Of a stretch of 64,000 nt of DNA, positions 1 to 10,087 are shown in pieces; position 1 is the stretch's first letter, and every line of letters starts with the position of its first letter. The translations under genes and the position numbers were made by a program. Under the pieces are notes generated by a model, which worked only from the letters and a program-made list of their open reading frames with translations, had not been told where the DNA came from and did not search any database. Origin of the DNA: Phycisphaerae bacterium (GTDB taxonomy: Bacteria; Planctomycetota; Phycisphaerae; UBA1845; Fen-1342); the NCBI GenBank assembly GCA_030428945.1, contig JAUIEC010000005.1, positions 62,001-126,000 of the forward strand, in the 5' to 3' direction.

Positions 1-227
1 GCCTCGCCCCGGTGTGCCTGACGGCGCGCCAAACTCGGCCGATTTCGCCCGCCACCCCGCCGGGATCGGTTCCCAGCCCACGCGGAGATCGGTACACTCC
101 GTGGTTCCGAAACGGCGGTGAGACGGCCTGACCGGGTCGCCAACGGATATTTTTCCGGGAAACCGCCAATCGGGCCCGGCTGGGATGACGATCCAACGGA
201 AAACCAGGCCCCGAGCAGCGGAACGAG

Positions 228-3020
228 ATGCGCGACCACGACCCTCTCCCGAACAGTCTCAGTCTGCCCTTTATCGAGGCGCTACAGGCTGATTACGAAC
301 GCGACCCCGCCTCGGTCGAGCCGCGCTGGCGAAGCTACTTCGACCAACTGCGGAACGGACACCCCGGCGGTGAAGCCCGGCTCGGGCCGCGCTTCCGGCC
401 GCGTTCGATCTTCGCCGGCGGACCGGGGACCGCCTCGGATTCGACCCTGGCGGACGCCCGGCAGGACCGGGTCGACCAGATGGTCCGGGCCTTCCGCGTC
501 CGCGGGCACATGATCGCCCGCCTTGATCCGCTCAAGCGTGAGCGGCCGAGCCCGCCGGAACTGGAACCCTCCTTCTACGGCTTCACCGAAGCCGACATGC
601 AGGAGCCGTTCAGCAGCCGGACGATCAAGGGCCCCGACGTCCGTACGCTGGGCGAGATCGTCGCCCGCCTGCAGAGCACCTACTGCCGCTACATCGGCGT
701 GCAGTTCATGCACATCGACGAGTCGCGCGTCCGCCACTGGCTGCAGGAACGGATGGAAGGCTCGGAGAACCGCTGCACGCTGTCGCGCCGCGAGCAGTTC
801 CGGATCCTGACGCGCCTGACCGACGCGACCATCTTCGAGGAGTTCATCCAGACCAAGTTCGTCGGCGCCAAGAGCTTTTCGCTCGAAGGCGGCGAGAGCC
901 TGATCCCGCTGCTCGACCTCGCGATCGAGAAGGCCGGCTCGCAGGGCATCGACGAAATCGTGATCGGCATGCCGCACCGCGGACGCCTGAACGTGCTGGC
1001 CAACATTCTCGGCAAGAGCCCGCTCCAGATCTTCCGCGAGTTCCGCGACCTCGAGGTCCAGGAGAACATCGGCCGGGGCGACGTCAAGTACCACCTCGGC
1101 TACCACGGCGACTGGCGCACCTCGGAAGGCAAGGACGTGCACGTCGCGCTGTGCTTCAACCCCAGCCACCTCGAGTTCGTCAACCCGGTCGCGATGGGCC
1201 GCATGCGGGCCAAGCAGGACCGCATGGGCGACAACCGCCGCGAACGCGGCATGGTCGTGCAGATCCACGGGGACGCCGCCTTCGCCGGCGAGGGCATCGT
1301 CCAGGAGACGCTGCAGCTCAGCGAACTGGAGGGCTATCGCACCGGCGGATCGCTGCACGTGATCGTCAACAACCAGATCGGCTTCACCACGCCGCCGGAC
1401 CAGGCCCGCTCGAGCATCTACGCCTCCGCGATCGGCAAGATGCTGCAGATCCCGATCTTCCACGTCAACGGCGAGGAACCCGAGAGCGTCGCCCAGGTCG
1501 TCAACCTGGCGATGGACTTCCGCCGCGAGTTCCAGCGCGACGTGATCATCGACATGTACTGCTACCGCAAGCGCGGCCACAACGAAGCCGACGAACCCGC
1601 CTTCACCCAGCCGCAGATGTACAAGGCGATCCGCAAGAAGCGCAGCGTCCGCGAATCCTACCTGCGGCACCTCGTCAAGCTCGGCGAGGTCACCGTCGAG
1701 CAGGCCGACGAAATCAAGAAGCACCTGACCGAGTCGCTCGAACGGCATCTCTCCAACGCCCACGGCACCGACCGCCCGAAGGCGCCCTCCGGACGCCCGA
1801 GCATCCTCGGACGCATCTGGCAGGACTACCACGGCGGCCCCGACGGCGACGTCCCCGAGGTCGACACGTCCCTGCCGGTCGAAAAGCTGGCCGACCTGTC
1901 GCACCGCCTGACCGTGATTCCCGAGGGCGTCACGCCGCACCCCAAGATGAAACGACTGCTCGCGACCCGTGCAAAGATGGCCGCCGGCGAGCAGGGCTAC
2001 GACTGGGCGACCGCCGAAGCGGCCGCTTTCGCCTCGCTGGTCGTCAACGGCACCCGCCTGCGGATGACCGGACAGGACGTCGAACGCGGCACCTTCAGTC
2101 ATCGCCACGCGGTCCTGACCGACTACGAAACCGGCGACAAGTACGTCCCGCTCGCCCACCTGGCCGACAAGCAGGGCCCGGTCGAGATCGTCAACAGCCC
2201 GCTGAACGAATCCGGCGTGATGGGCTTCGAGTACGGCTACTCGATCGCCTACCCCGACGGCCTGGTCATCTGGGAGGCCCAGTTCGGCGACTTCGTCAAC
2301 GTCGCCCAGGTGATCATCGATCAGTTCCTGACCAGCGCCGAGGAGAAGTGGGGCAGCCTCTCCGGGCTCGTCCTGCTGCTGCCGCACGGCTTCGAAGGAC
2401 AGGGCCCCGAGCACTCGAGCGCCCGGCCGGAGCGCTTCCTGCAGATGGCGGCCGAGGACAACATCCAGGTCTGCAACCTGACCACGCCGGCCCAGTACTT
2501 CCACTGCCTGCGCCGCCAGGTGCTGCGTCCGATCCGCAAGCCGCTGGTGATCATGACGCCCAAGAGCCTGCTGCGGCGGCCCGAAGCGGTCTCGACCCGC
2601 GAGGAGATCGCCGCCGGCAGCTTCCAGCGGGTCATCCCGGACGACGGCGTCGAAGCCCGCAAGGTCAAGTCGATCCTGCTGTGCACCGGCAAGATCTACT
2701 ACGACCTGCTCGGCTACCGCCAGGAACACGAGCGCGACGATGTCGCCATCGTCCGTGTCGAACAGCTTTACCCGCTCGCCGACCAGACCCTCGAGGCCGC
2801 CATCGCGGCCTACGGGAAGAAGACCCCGGTCACCTGGGTCCAGGAAGAGCCCGCCAACATGGGCTACTGGCCTCACTTCCGGGTCCGCTTCGGCGACAAG
2901 TTCTTCGGGCGCAGCTTCCAGGTGGAAGCCCGCCCGGCCTCGGCCAGCCCCGCGACCGGCTCGGCCGCCAGCCACAAGCTCGAACAGCAACTGCTGCTGA
3001 TGCGGGCCTTCGGCGACTAA
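228..3020 (+). CDS. sucA: 2-oxoglutarate dehydrogenase E1 component (thiamine diphosphate dependent)
   Basis: This 930-residue protein has the usual length of the E1 subunit, which decarboxylates 2-oxoglutarate and passes the succinyl group to the lipoyl arm of E2 in the TCA cycle. The N-terminus (LPNSLSLPFIEALQADYERD) resembles the short E1 segment that contacts the other subunits. The thiamine diphosphate region begins near residue 347 with HGDAAFAGEG and ends in VNNQIGFTT. The C-terminal third carries the transketolase-like block with HGFEGQGPEHSS. The ATG is preceded by a modest purine-rich GGAACGAG. The E2 gene follows 37 bases downstream, so the two are very likely one operon. No E3 (lpd) gene is present nearby. 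Recognition of the family is firm. Confidence 0.97.
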   Translation: MRDHDPLPNSLSLPFIEALQADYERDPASVEPRWRSYFDQLRNGHPGGEARLGPRFRPRSIFAGGPGTASDSTLADARQDRVDQMVRAFRVRGHMIARLDPLKRERPSPPELEPSFYGFTEADMQEPFSSRTIKGPDVRTLGEIVARLQSTYCRYIGVQFMHIDESRVRHWLQERMEGSENRCTLSRREQFRILTRLTDATIFEEFIQTKFVGAKSFSLEGGESLIPLLDLAIEKAGSQGIDEIVIGMPHRGRLNVLANILGKSPLQIFREFRDLEVQENIGRGDVKYHLGYHGDWRTSEGKDVHVALCFNPSHLEFVNPVAMGRMRAKQDRMGDNRRERGMVVQIHGDAAFAGEGIVQETLQLSELEGYRTGGSLHVIVNNQIGFTTPPDQARSSIYASAIGKMLQIPIFHVNGEEPESVAQVVNLAMDFRREFQRDVIIDMYCYRKRGHNEADEPAFTQPQMYKAIRKKRSVRESYLRHLVKLGEVTVEQADEIKKHLTESLERHLSNAHGTDRPKAPSGRPSILGRIWQDYHGGPDGDVPEVDTSLPVEKLADLSHRLTVIPEGVTPHPKMKRLLATRAKMAAGEQGYDWATAEAAAFASLVVNGTRLRMTGQDVERGTFSHRHAVLTDYETGDKYVPLAHLADKQGPVEIVNSPLNESGVMGFEYGYSIAYPDGLVIWEAQFGDFVNVAQVIIDQFLTSAEEKWGSLSGLVLLLPHGFEGQGPEHSSARPERFLQMAAEDNIQVCNLTTPAQYFHCLRRQVLRPIRKPLVIMTPKSLLRRPEAVSTREEIAAGSFQRVIPDDGVEARKVKSILLCTGKIYYDLLGYRQEHERDDVAIVRVEQLYPLADQTLEAAIAAYGKKTPVTWVQEEPANMGYWPHFRVRFGDKFFGRSFQVEARPASASPATGSAASHKLEQQLLLMRAFGD

Positions 3021-3057
3021 ACGCGGGGCCCCGGCCCCCTCAGGGAGTACGTGACGC

Positions 3058-4296
3058 ATGGCCGTCGAATTGAAGATCCCCCAGTCCGGCGAATCGATCA
3101 CCGAAGTCCAACTGGGCGAATGGCTCAAACAGGAAGGCGACTACGTCGAGGCCGACGAGGTGATTGTCGAGATCGAAACCGACAAGGCCACCATGGAACT
3201 GCCCGCCCCGACCGCCGGGACCCTGACCAGGATCCGCATCCCGACCGGCGAAGTCGCCAACATCGGCGACGTCGTGGCCGAAATCGACGAGACCGCCGAC
3301 CGCCCCAGCGGCGGCGCGCCGGCCCCCGCCCCGCGGACCACCGCCACGTCCGAGACCTCCCAGACCGAGGCCGCCCCGAGCAGCACCGCGACGGCCGACG
3401 CGCCCGTCCGCCAGCCGCACGTCATGCCGGCGGCCCAGCGGGTGATGGCCGAGCACAATCTCGATCGCAGCCAGGTGAAGCCCAGCGGGCCCGGCAACCG
3501 GATCACCAAGGCCGACGCCGAGCGGGCCGCCGAAGCCGGCGCCGCGCAGCCGTCCGCCCCGGCCCGCCCGGCGGCGCCGACGTCCGGCGACAACGGTGCG
3601 GCCGAGGAAGTCGTGCCGATGACGATGCTGCGGCGTCGGATCGCCGAGCGGCTGGTGGAATCGCAGAAGAACGCGGCGATCCTGACGACGATCAACGAGA
3701 TTGACATGACCAGCGTGATGGCGCTGCGGAAGTCGCGCCAGGACGCCTTCGTCGAGCGCTACGGCATCAAGCTCGGCTTCATGTCCTTCTTCGTCAAGGC
3801 GGCGATCGACGCGCTGAAGCTGGTCCCGGCCGTCAACGCCGAGATCCGCGGGACGGACATCGTCTACAAGAACTTCTTCGACATCGGCGTGGCGGTCAGC
3901 ACGGACCGCGGGCTGGTGGTTCCGGTCGTCCGCGGGGCCGACCAGCTTGGCTTCGCCGAAGTCGAACTGGCGATCAACGACCTGGCCACGCGGGCCCGCG
4001 ACAAGAAGCTCGATGTCTCCGAGTTGCAGGGCGGCACGTTCACGATCAGCAACGGCGGGGTCTTCGGCTCGCTGCTGTCGACGCCGATCATCAACCCGCC
4101 GCAGGTCGGCATCCTGGGCCTGCACTCGATCCAGCAGCGCCCGGTCGCGATCGACGGCAAGGTCGAGATCCGCCCGATGATGTACGTCGCGCTGAGCTAC
4201 GACCACCGGATCATCGACGGCAAGGAGTCGGTCACGTTCCTGAAACGCATCAAGGAATGTGTCGAAGACCCGACCCGGATGCTGATCGAAGTCTGA
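3058..4296 (+). CDS. sucB: Dihydrolipoyllysine-residue succinyltransferase, E2 of the 2-oxoglutarate dehydrogenase complex
   Basis: A 412-residue E2 acyltransferase that accepts the succinyl group from E1 and transfers it to CoA. Domains in order: one lipoyl domain with the lipoylated Lys43 in [10 protein letters not shown]; an Ala/Pro-rich linker near residues 82-115; a small E3/E1-binding domain ([14 protein letters not shown]...GNRITKAD) near 121-155; and a C-terminal catalytic domain ending in [10 protein letters not shown] with the active-site His383 and Asp387. A good ribosome site, GGGAG, lies 10 bases before the ATG. Its position right after sucA supports succinyltransferase rather than acetyltransferase specificity; that choice is inferred from context. 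Confidence 0.96.
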   Translation: MAVELKIPQSGESITEVQLGEWLKQEGDYVEADEVIVEIETDKATMELPAPTAGTLTRIRIPTGEVANIGDVVAEIDETADRPSGGAPAPAPRTTATSETSQTEAAPSSTATADAPVRQPHVMPAAQRVMAEHNLDRSQVKPSGPGNRITKADAERAAEAGAAQPSAPARPAAPTSGDNGAAEEVVPMTMLRRRIAERLVESQKNAAILTTINEIDMTSVMALRKSRQDAFVERYGIKLGFMSFFVKAAIDALKLVPAVNAEIRGTDIVYKNFFDIGVAVSTDRGLVVPVVRGADQLGFAEVELAINDLATRARDKKLDVSELQGGTFTISNGGVFGSLLSTPIINPPQVGILGLHSIQQRPVAIDGKVEIRPMMYVALSYDHRIIDGKESVTFLKRIKECVEDPTRMLIEV

Positions 4297-4423
4297 CCCG
4301 GGCAGCCGGGACGGTCACACGCCCGGTTCGCATTGCCGTGCTGCGCGGGACAAGTCGACCGCGGCCGGCATCGAGGGATTCTAGGATCACTGGTCAAGTC
4401 TCCAGGTGTCCCGGCGGGGCGCG

Positions 4424-4735
4424 TCAGAGGAGTCCCAGGAACATTACGAGGCCGACCAACATCGTCAGCGCCGCGGCTCCGGCGAGGCAGACGTACGCGA
4501 TCGCGATGCAGTGGATGCGGTCCGGGAAGTGAGGTTGTCGGGTACTCGCGACGGATGCGACGACCAGCAGCGGCCAGGTCAGAACACAAGTAGCCAGGCA
4601 GATGACCTTGATGGTCCCGGCCAGATGGTTGTCGAAGGTTCCGCCGCGAAAGTAGACCAGGTGCGCGATGAAGCCGAGGATCGCCACGGCCAGGTGCAGG
4701 CTGCAGAGGAGGGGCAGCGTGTGGCTGTTTCGCAT
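4424..4735 (-). CDS. Small hypothetical membrane protein
   Basis: A 103-residue protein starting MRNSHTLPLLCSLHLAVAIL. Three or four hydrophobic stretches cover most of it (about 8-28, 40-63 and 73-103), so it should sit in the inner membrane. I do not recognise a family. The start at 4735 was chosen because GGGAAGGGCCC lies just before the ATG and because residues upstream of it look non-coding. It lies downstream of purF on the same strand, with a CTTACTTG-type repeat in between, and converges with sucB. Function unknown. Confidence 0.6.
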   Translation of the reverse strand: MRNSHTLPLLCSLHLAVAILGFIAHLVYFRGGTFDNHLAGTIKVICLATCVLTWPLLVVASVASTRQPHFPDRIHCIAIAYVCLAGAAALTMLVGLVMFLGLL

Positions 4736-4812
4736 GGGCCCTTCCCGAGGCCGGCGGCAACCGCCCCACCCTGCGGTCGCTGAAGGGTGCGGCACCCGCC
4801 CGCCTGCTCCCC

Positions 4813-4858
4813 CTGCTTACCTGCTTACTTGCCTACCTGCTTACTTGCTTACTCGCTT
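4813..4858. repeat. 8-base tandem repeat (CTTACTTG/CTTACCTG type) at the purF 3' end
   Basis: Five to six imperfect copies of an octamer read as CTTACCTG, CTTACTTG or CTTACTCG on the plus strand. The tract overlaps the last codons of purF, so the PurF C-terminus (EASKQVSR) is itself repeat-encoded. The same octamer family recurs in the 30.97-31.63 kb tract. Confidence 0.8.
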
Positions 4859-6284
4859 CGAACAGGTCCTTGCGGAAGTTCTCGTCGATCGGCATCGGGT
4901 ACGCGCCGGAGAAGCAGGCCGTGCAGTAGTCGGCGTTCGCGTTCTGCACGCTGTTGAGCATCTGCTCGTGTGACAGGTAGACCAGCGAGTCGATCCCCAG
5001 GTAGTCGCGGATCTCGTCCACGCTTCGCTGGTTGGCGATCAGTTCGCTGCGCTGCGGAAAGTCGATCCCGTAGTGGCACGGGTAGCGGATCGGCGGACTC
5101 GCCACCCGCAGGTGAATCTCGGTCGCGCCCGCCCGACGCAGCGACTGCATCTTCGCCCGCGTCGTCGTCCCCCGCACGACCGAATCCTCGACCACGATCA
5201 GCCGCTTGCCGGCCACCGCGTCGCGGATCGGGTTCAGCTTCAGCCGCACGGTCAGGTCGCGGATCGCCTGCGTCGGCTGGATGAACGAACGCCCGACGTA
5301 GTGGTTCGTCGTAAACCCGCGTCCCAGCGGAATCCCCGACTGTTCGTGGTAGCCGATCGCCGCGCAGCGGGCGCAGTTCGGCACCGGGATCACCAGGTCG
5401 GCCGCCACGCCGTCCTCGCGGGCCAGCGCCGCCCCCATCGCCTTGCGGGCCAGGTGCACGCTCTCCTCGAACACGCGGCTCGACGGATCGGAAAAGTAGA
5501 TCAGCTCGAAGATGCAGTGCGCCCGCCGACAGGCGGCCTCGTCCACGAACCGGCGACTGCCGAGCCCCTCCTCGGTCAGCGTCACGATCTCGCCCGGCGC
5601 GACGTCACGCACGTACTCGGCCTCGACCATGTCCAGCGCGCAGGTCTCGCTGGCCACCACCCACGCGCCGTCCACGCGCCCCAGGCACAGCGGCCGGTTG
5701 CCCGACGGGTCGCGGACCGCCTCGATCCGGTCCGGCTGCATCAGCAGCAGGCAGTACGAGCCGCGCAGGTCACGCAGCACGGCCGCCAGCGGATCGGCCT
5801 CGCGCCGGTAGCGCTCGTCGGCCAGCATGTGCAGGATCACCTCGGAGTCCGAGGTCGAGTTGAAGATGTGCCCGCGCCGTTCGTACGCGGATCGCAGGCT
5901 CGACGCGTTCACCAGGTTGCCGTTGTGACACAACGCCCGCTGCCCGTAGGCGGCCTGCACCAGCAGCGGCTGTATGTTGGTCGGACTTCCGCCGCCGGTC
6001 GTCGAGTAACGCACGTGCCCGACCGCCAGCGGATCCTGCATCCCGTCCAGGCTGCCCTCCGGAATCGCGTCGGTCACCAGGCCCAGCCCGGCCTGTCGCA
6101 GAATCCGACCGCCGTCGGCCGTGCAGATCCCGGCCGCTTCCTGCCCGCGATGCTGCTGGGCATACAGCCCCAGGTGCGTCAGGTCGGCCGCCTTGGGATG
6201 CCCCGCAATCCCGAACAGACCACAGTAATGCCGGATCTCGAACCCGGGCCCGAGGATGGGCCGGGCGGACGATGGCGTCTGCAT
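4833..6284 (-). CDS. purF: Amidophosphoribosyltransferase (glutamine PRPP amidotransferase)
   Basis: The first enzyme of purine synthesis: it transfers the amide nitrogen of glutamine to PRPP. The catalytic N-terminal cysteine is Cys21 in RHYCGLFGI, so a propeptide of about 20 residues must be removed, as in the Bacillus-type enzyme. Cysteines in HCIFELIYF, RYPCHYGID and the pair DYCTAC match the positions of the 4Fe-4S ligands of that type. The PRPP loop VVEDSVVRGTT is present. I start at 6284 because GGAG sits six bases before this ATG; an in-frame ATG 13 codons upstream lacks such a site. The final codons run into an intergenic-type octamer repeat. A -10-like TAAGAT is present on the minus strand at 6327-6322. 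Confidence 0.95.
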   Translation of the reverse strand: MQTPSSARPILGPGFEIRHYCGLFGIAGHPKAADLTHLGLYAQQHRGQEAAGICTADGGRILRQAGLGLVTDAIPEGSLDGMQDPLAVGHVRYSTTGGGSPTNIQPLLVQAAYGQRALCHNGNLVNASSLRSAYERRGHIFNSTSDSEVILHMLADERYRREADPLAAVLRDLRGSYCLLLMQPDRIEAVRDPSGNRPLCLGRVDGAWVVASETCALDMVEAEYVRDVAPGEIVTLTEEGLGSRRFVDEAACRRAHCIFELIYFSDPSSRVFEESVHLARKAMGAALAREDGVAADLVIPVPNCARCAAIGYHEQSGIPLGRGFTTNHYVGRSFIQPTQAIRDLTVRLKLNPIRDAVAGKRLIVVEDSVVRGTTTRAKMQSLRRAGATEIHLRVASPPIRYPCHYGIDFPQRSELIANQRSVDEIRDYLGIDSLVYLSHEQMLNSVQNANADYCTACFSGAYPMPIDENFRKDLFEASKQVSR

Positions 6285-6429
6285 GGGTTCTCCGCGATTC
6301 AGGTTCTCGCCGTACGGTCGCATCTTAGCAGATGCCGGCCGCTACGCCATTGACCCGCGCCGCGGGCCGGGATACCGTTTTCCCATCTGGCGCAGTCTGT
6401 CGTAACTCGGTCATCTACGGACGTTTCTC

Positions 6430-9363
6430 TTGATCCGGCACTCCTTCCGGTCGCTTGCGTGCACGGCACTCCGCGCCGGGCGGTTGCTGTCGATCCTCGG
6501 CCTGCTGCTGAGCCCTGTGCTGGTCACGCCGACCGCCCGGGCCCAGGCCGATCCGCCTGAACCCGCCCTGCTGCCCCAGGCCATCAGCACCGCCGACCTG
6601 ACGATGCGCGGCCGCTACGCCCGGCAGTGGCGGAACGAGGCCGGCGAACTCGTCGTCGTCTTCAACGGCGCCTTCCAGCTTGACTTCGGACTGCGGCAAC
6701 TCAGCGCCGACGAGGCTGTCGTCTGGCTGCGCCCCGGCGACGATGCCGGCACCCGCTACTACGAAGTCACCGTCTACCTCTCCGGCCGGGCCTACGTGCT
6801 CGAGACGGCCGGCACGATCGTCGAGGATCGCCGTCTGCTGGTCCGCAACCTGCGAACCTCGGGCCAGGTCGTCAAGCTGCACGACGTACACTCGCGCGAC
6901 CCGGCCGACGGCAGTTCGCTCTACCAGGAGGCCGAACGGGCCCGGGCCGGGCTGCCGGCCGGCGAGGGATTCGGCCCGGTGGTGGTTCAGCGTCCCCCCG
7001 GGGCCGCGCGTCGCGACCGGGCGCGGCTGCTGACCTACGAGTTCGGCAACGTCGAGCCGATCACGACCGAGAACGACGAGATCGTCCAGGTCGTCACCGA
7101 CGGGGTCTACTTCTCGCAGACCGGCGGGCCGGGCACGCCGGCGCTCGAAATCCGGGCCAGCAGCGCCGTGGTCTTCACCGCGCCGGATACGGGTGGTTCC
7201 CTGCTGGCCGAGTTCGGCGACGCCCCGCCGGGTGGCACGGCCCCGCAGGACGCCCCGTCCCGCGGCGGCGAGCCGCGTGCCTCGGAAGGCGCCCTCGGCG
7301 AGTTGTCCTCGGTCCAGGAAGCCGTCCGCGCGGTCTACCTCGAAGGCGATGTCGTCATCACGCTCGACACCCGCTTCGTGCGGGCCAGTCGGATGTACTA
7401 CGACTTCGAGCAGGACCGGGCCCTGATCCTCGACGGCGTCGTCCGGGCCGACCTGCCCGACCGCAACGTGCCGATGTACGTTCGAGCCGCCGAGATCCGC
7501 CAGCTTTCCGCCCGCGAGTTCGCGGCCAGCAACGCCCGCATCAGCACCAGCGAGTTCTACACCCCGCACTACCACGTCGGCGTCGAGCAGGTCTATCTCG
7601 AAGACCGCTCGCAGCTTGACGCGGCCGGGCGACCGAGCGGAGCCGTGGCCGGCAGCTACGAACTGCAGAACGCCACGCTGAACGTCGGCGGTCTGCCGCT
7701 GCTGTGGTGGCCGTACAGCCAGGGCGACTACAGCACCAGCGAGACGCTGATCCGCAGCATTCGGATCGGGAACGACGACGAGTTCGGCACGCAGTTCCAG
7801 AGTCGCTGGGCGTTGTTCAACCTGCTCGGGGTCGGTCCGCCGGACGGGTACGACGCGGACCTGCGGCTGGACTACCTGTCCGAGCGCGGCCCGGCGATCG
7901 GGATCGACATGGACTACCAGCGGCCGACGCACTTCGGCTTCTGGCGCGGCTACTACGTCAACGACGACGGCGACGACCGACTCGGCCCGCTCCGGGACGA
8001 CACGCCCGAGACGAACAACCGCGGGCGACTGCTGTGGCGTCACCGGCACTACCTGCCGCAAGACTGGGAAGCGACGCTGGAGCTTTCCTACGTCAGCGAC
8101 CCGCACTTCCTCGAGATCTACGAAGAGTCCGAGTGGTTCGAGCAGAAGGACCAGGAGACGGTCCTGTTCCTCAAGCGGGCCCAGGAGAAGGACGCGATCA
8201 CGCTGCTGGCCAACTGGCGCCTGCTGGACTTCGTGACGCAGACCGAGCACCTGCCGGACATCACCTACCGCCGCTTCGGCGACACCTTCGCCGACCCGCT
8301 GGTGATGTACCACGAGTCGCGGATCGGCTTTGTCCGCTATCGGCCGGACGATCGTCGCGCGTTCGACAGCCGGATCTTCAACAACGACGGGCGGACCGAC
8401 ACGACCTTCCGAGCCGACGTTCGGCAGGAGGCCGAACTTCCGCTGAAGCTGGACGGCTTCAACGTGGTGCCCTACGCCAGCTTCCGCGGAACGGGCTACA
8501 GCGACGAAACGGTCGTCGACGGCACTTCCTGGCGCGGCTTCGGCCTGTACGGCGTCCGCGGGTCCGGCACCTACGCCCGGATCTACGACGACGTGCAGAG
8601 CGACCTGTTCGACATCAACCGCCTGCGGCACATCGTGCAGCCGTACTTCAACACCTGGTGGTCGCACAGCAACGCCCGCAGCACGCAACTGACGCCCTTC
8701 GACGAAGGCGTCGAGACGATCGAGGACTTCTACGGCGGCCTGATCGGCGTCTACCAGGCCTGGCAGACCAAGCGCGGCCCCGACGGCGACCAGCGGACCG
8801 TCGACCTGATGACGCTCCGCCTGGAAGCCGGCTTCTTCGGCGACGCCCAGGACGGCGAGTACTCGAACGGATACGTCAACTTCATGCGTCCGGAGGACAG
8901 TCGCTCGCGGAACTACGTCGGCGGCGAATTCACCTATCGCCTGGGCGACACCACCACGCTGCTGTACGACTTCAACTACGACCTGAACGACAGCAAGCCG
9001 GACCGGCACAACGTCTCGATCGCGGTCGAACGCCTGCCGCGGGTGGCCTACGTCGCCGGCTGGCGCTACGCGAGCGACATCGACATGAACCTGCTTGGCG
9101 GCGGCGCCAACTACCGCCTGAACGAAAAGCACACGACCGCGATCCGGGCCTGGTACGACGTCGACCGCGGCGGCGTCGGCGAAATCACGCTCGGCTACAT
9201 CCGCCGCCTGCCGCGCTGGAATGTCGGCGTCACGATGGAAGTCGACCGCATCCAGGACGACATCTCGCTGAGCCTCTCGATGTGGCCCGAGGGCATCCCC
9301 GAATGGACGATCGGCTCGCGGGCCTTCACCGGCCTGGCCGACACCGTCGGCATCCGCCCGTAA
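6430..9363 (+). CDS. lptD: LptD/OstA-like outer-membrane protein (LPS assembly)
   Basis: A 977-residue exported protein. A signal peptide is clear (hydrophobic stretch around residues 18-34, then PTARAQA). The N-terminal half carries OstA-like segments (for example VYLEGDVVITLDTRFVRASR) and the C-terminal half is rich in alternating aromatic and polar residues typical of a large beta-barrel, ending in AFTGLADTVGIRP. LptD inserts lipopolysaccharide into the outer leaflet; lpxK elsewhere in this window shows that lipid A is made. The only in-frame start ahead of the signal peptide is a TTG without a good ribosome site. A weak TTGACC (6350) and TACCGT (6373) pair lies upstream, divergent from purF. 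The family call is good; exact orthology to E. coli LptD is less sure. Confidence 0.83.
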   Translation: MIRHSFRSLACTALRAGRLLSILGLLLSPVLVTPTARAQADPPEPALLPQAISTADLTMRGRYARQWRNEAGELVVVFNGAFQLDFGLRQLSADEAVVWLRPGDDAGTRYYEVTVYLSGRAYVLETAGTIVEDRRLLVRNLRTSGQVVKLHDVHSRDPADGSSLYQEAERARAGLPAGEGFGPVVVQRPPGAARRDRARLLTYEFGNVEPITTENDEIVQVVTDGVYFSQTGGPGTPALEIRASSAVVFTAPDTGGSLLAEFGDAPPGGTAPQDAPSRGGEPRASEGALGELSSVQEAVRAVYLEGDVVITLDTRFVRASRMYYDFEQDRALILDGVVRADLPDRNVPMYVRAAEIRQLSAREFAASNARISTSEFYTPHYHVGVEQVYLEDRSQLDAAGRPSGAVAGSYELQNATLNVGGLPLLWWPYSQGDYSTSETLIRSIRIGNDDEFGTQFQSRWALFNLLGVGPPDGYDADLRLDYLSERGPAIGIDMDYQRPTHFGFWRGYYVNDDGDDRLGPLRDDTPETNNRGRLLWRHRHYLPQDWEATLELSYVSDPHFLEIYEESEWFEQKDQETVLFLKRAQEKDAITLLANWRLLDFVTQTEHLPDITYRRFGDTFADPLVMYHESRIGFVRYRPDDRRAFDSRIFNNDGRTDTTFRADVRQEAELPLKLDGFNVVPYASFRGTGYSDETVVDGTSWRGFGLYGVRGSGTYARIYDDVQSDLFDINRLRHIVQPYFNTWWSHSNARSTQLTPFDEGVETIEDFYGGLIGVYQAWQTKRGPDGDQRTVDLMTLRLEAGFFGDAQDGEYSNGYVNFMRPEDSRSRNYVGGEFTYRLGDTTTLLYDFNYDLNDSKPDRHNVSIAVERLPRVAYVAGWRYASDIDMNLLGGGANYRLNEKHTTAIRAWYDVDRGGVGEITLGYIRRLPRWNVGVTMEVDRIQDDISLSLSMWPEGIPEWTIGSRAFTGLADTVGIRP

Positions 9364-9424
9364 CCGGCCGGCACGCGCCAGGCGCACCGCGACGCCGCGC
9401 GCCCCTGCAACGCCTCCGGCTCCC

Positions 9425-9430
9425 TATAAT
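9425..9430 (+). promoter_or_regulatory. Perfect -10 hexamer TATAAT, 6 bases before a start codon
   Basis: TATAAT lies six bases upstream of the ATG at 9437. If this is the -10 element, transcription would begin at or next to the A of the ATG, giving a leaderless mRNA. No ribosome site fits between. A -35 box is not obvious (CTGCAA at 9405 is only 14 bases away). Confidence 0.5.
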
Positions 9431-9436
9431 CGCGGC

Positions 9437-10042
9437 ATGTCCGTGTTCGACCCGCAACCCGTCACGCTCACCGGCGATCACGTCGCCCTGGTCCCGCTGG
9501 CGCCCGCGCACGCCGGCGACCTGTGCCGGGCCGGCAGCGATCCGCGAATCTGGCCGTACATCTCCTGCGACCCGCTGACCACGGTCGCCCGGGCCGAGAC
9601 CTACATCGCCGGCGCCCTGGACGCGGCCCGCGACGGCAGCGAGGTCCCCTTCGCGATCGTGCACCGTGCCGGCGGCGCGGCAGTCGGCAGCACCCGCTAC
9701 CTCGCGATCCGCCGCCCGCACCGCAGCCTCGAAATCGGCTGGACCTGGCTCGGCCCCGACCACTGGCGAACGCCGGTCAACACCGAGTGCAAGCTGCTGC
9801 TGCTGACGCACGCCTTCGAAACGCACGGCGCCCTGCGGGTCGAGTTCAAGACCGACGCCCGCAACCAGCGCTCGCAGAACGCGCTCGCCCGGATCGGCGC
9901 GCAGCGCGAAGGCGTCCTTCGCCAGCATATCCTGATGCCCGACGGCCACCGTCGCGACTCGGTCTACTACAGCATCATCGATCGGGAATGGCCGGCCGTG
10001 CAGGCGGCCCTGCGCGCGAAGCTTCGAACACCAGGCCCGTAA
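9437..10042 (+). CDS. GNAT family N-acetyltransferase (RimJ/RimL-like)
   Basis: A 201-residue acetyl-CoA-dependent acyltransferase of the RimJ/RimL group. The family pattern is seen in order: VTLTGDHVALVPLAPAHAGD at the N-terminus, an acceptor-side segment ending AVGSTRYLAI, the IGWTWLGPDHW strand, and the acetyl-CoA-side block FKTDARNQRSQNALARIGA followed by GVLRQH. Members acetylate protein N-termini, amino sugars or small amines; the substrate cannot be read from sequence. It stands alone between lptD and the convergent lysC, and appears to be read from a leaderless transcript (TATAAT six bases before the ATG). Confidence 0.88.
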   Translation: MSVFDPQPVTLTGDHVALVPLAPAHAGDLCRAGSDPRIWPYISCDPLTTVARAETYIAGALDAARDGSEVPFAIVHRAGGAAVGSTRYLAIRRPHRSLEIGWTWLGPDHWRTPVNTECKLLLLTHAFETHGALRVEFKTDARNQRSQNALARIGAQREGVLRQHILMPDGHRRDSVYYSIIDREWPAVQAALRAKLRTPGP

Positions 10043-10087
10043 CGCCGACGAGGCTCGGTCAGCGCGGAGCGCCGCAGAGGCGCCGGT

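Noticed and set aside
282..3128. A 948-residue open frame on the minus strand opposite sucA
   Set aside because: Shadow frame produced by GC-rich codon bias. Its product is low-complexity and domainless, while the opposite strand carries a complete, motif-rich SucA.
6415..9387. A 990-residue open frame on the minus strand opposite the LptD-like gene
   Set aside because: Same shadow effect. No start signal, no domains, and composition dominated by Ala, Arg, Val and Asp runs.
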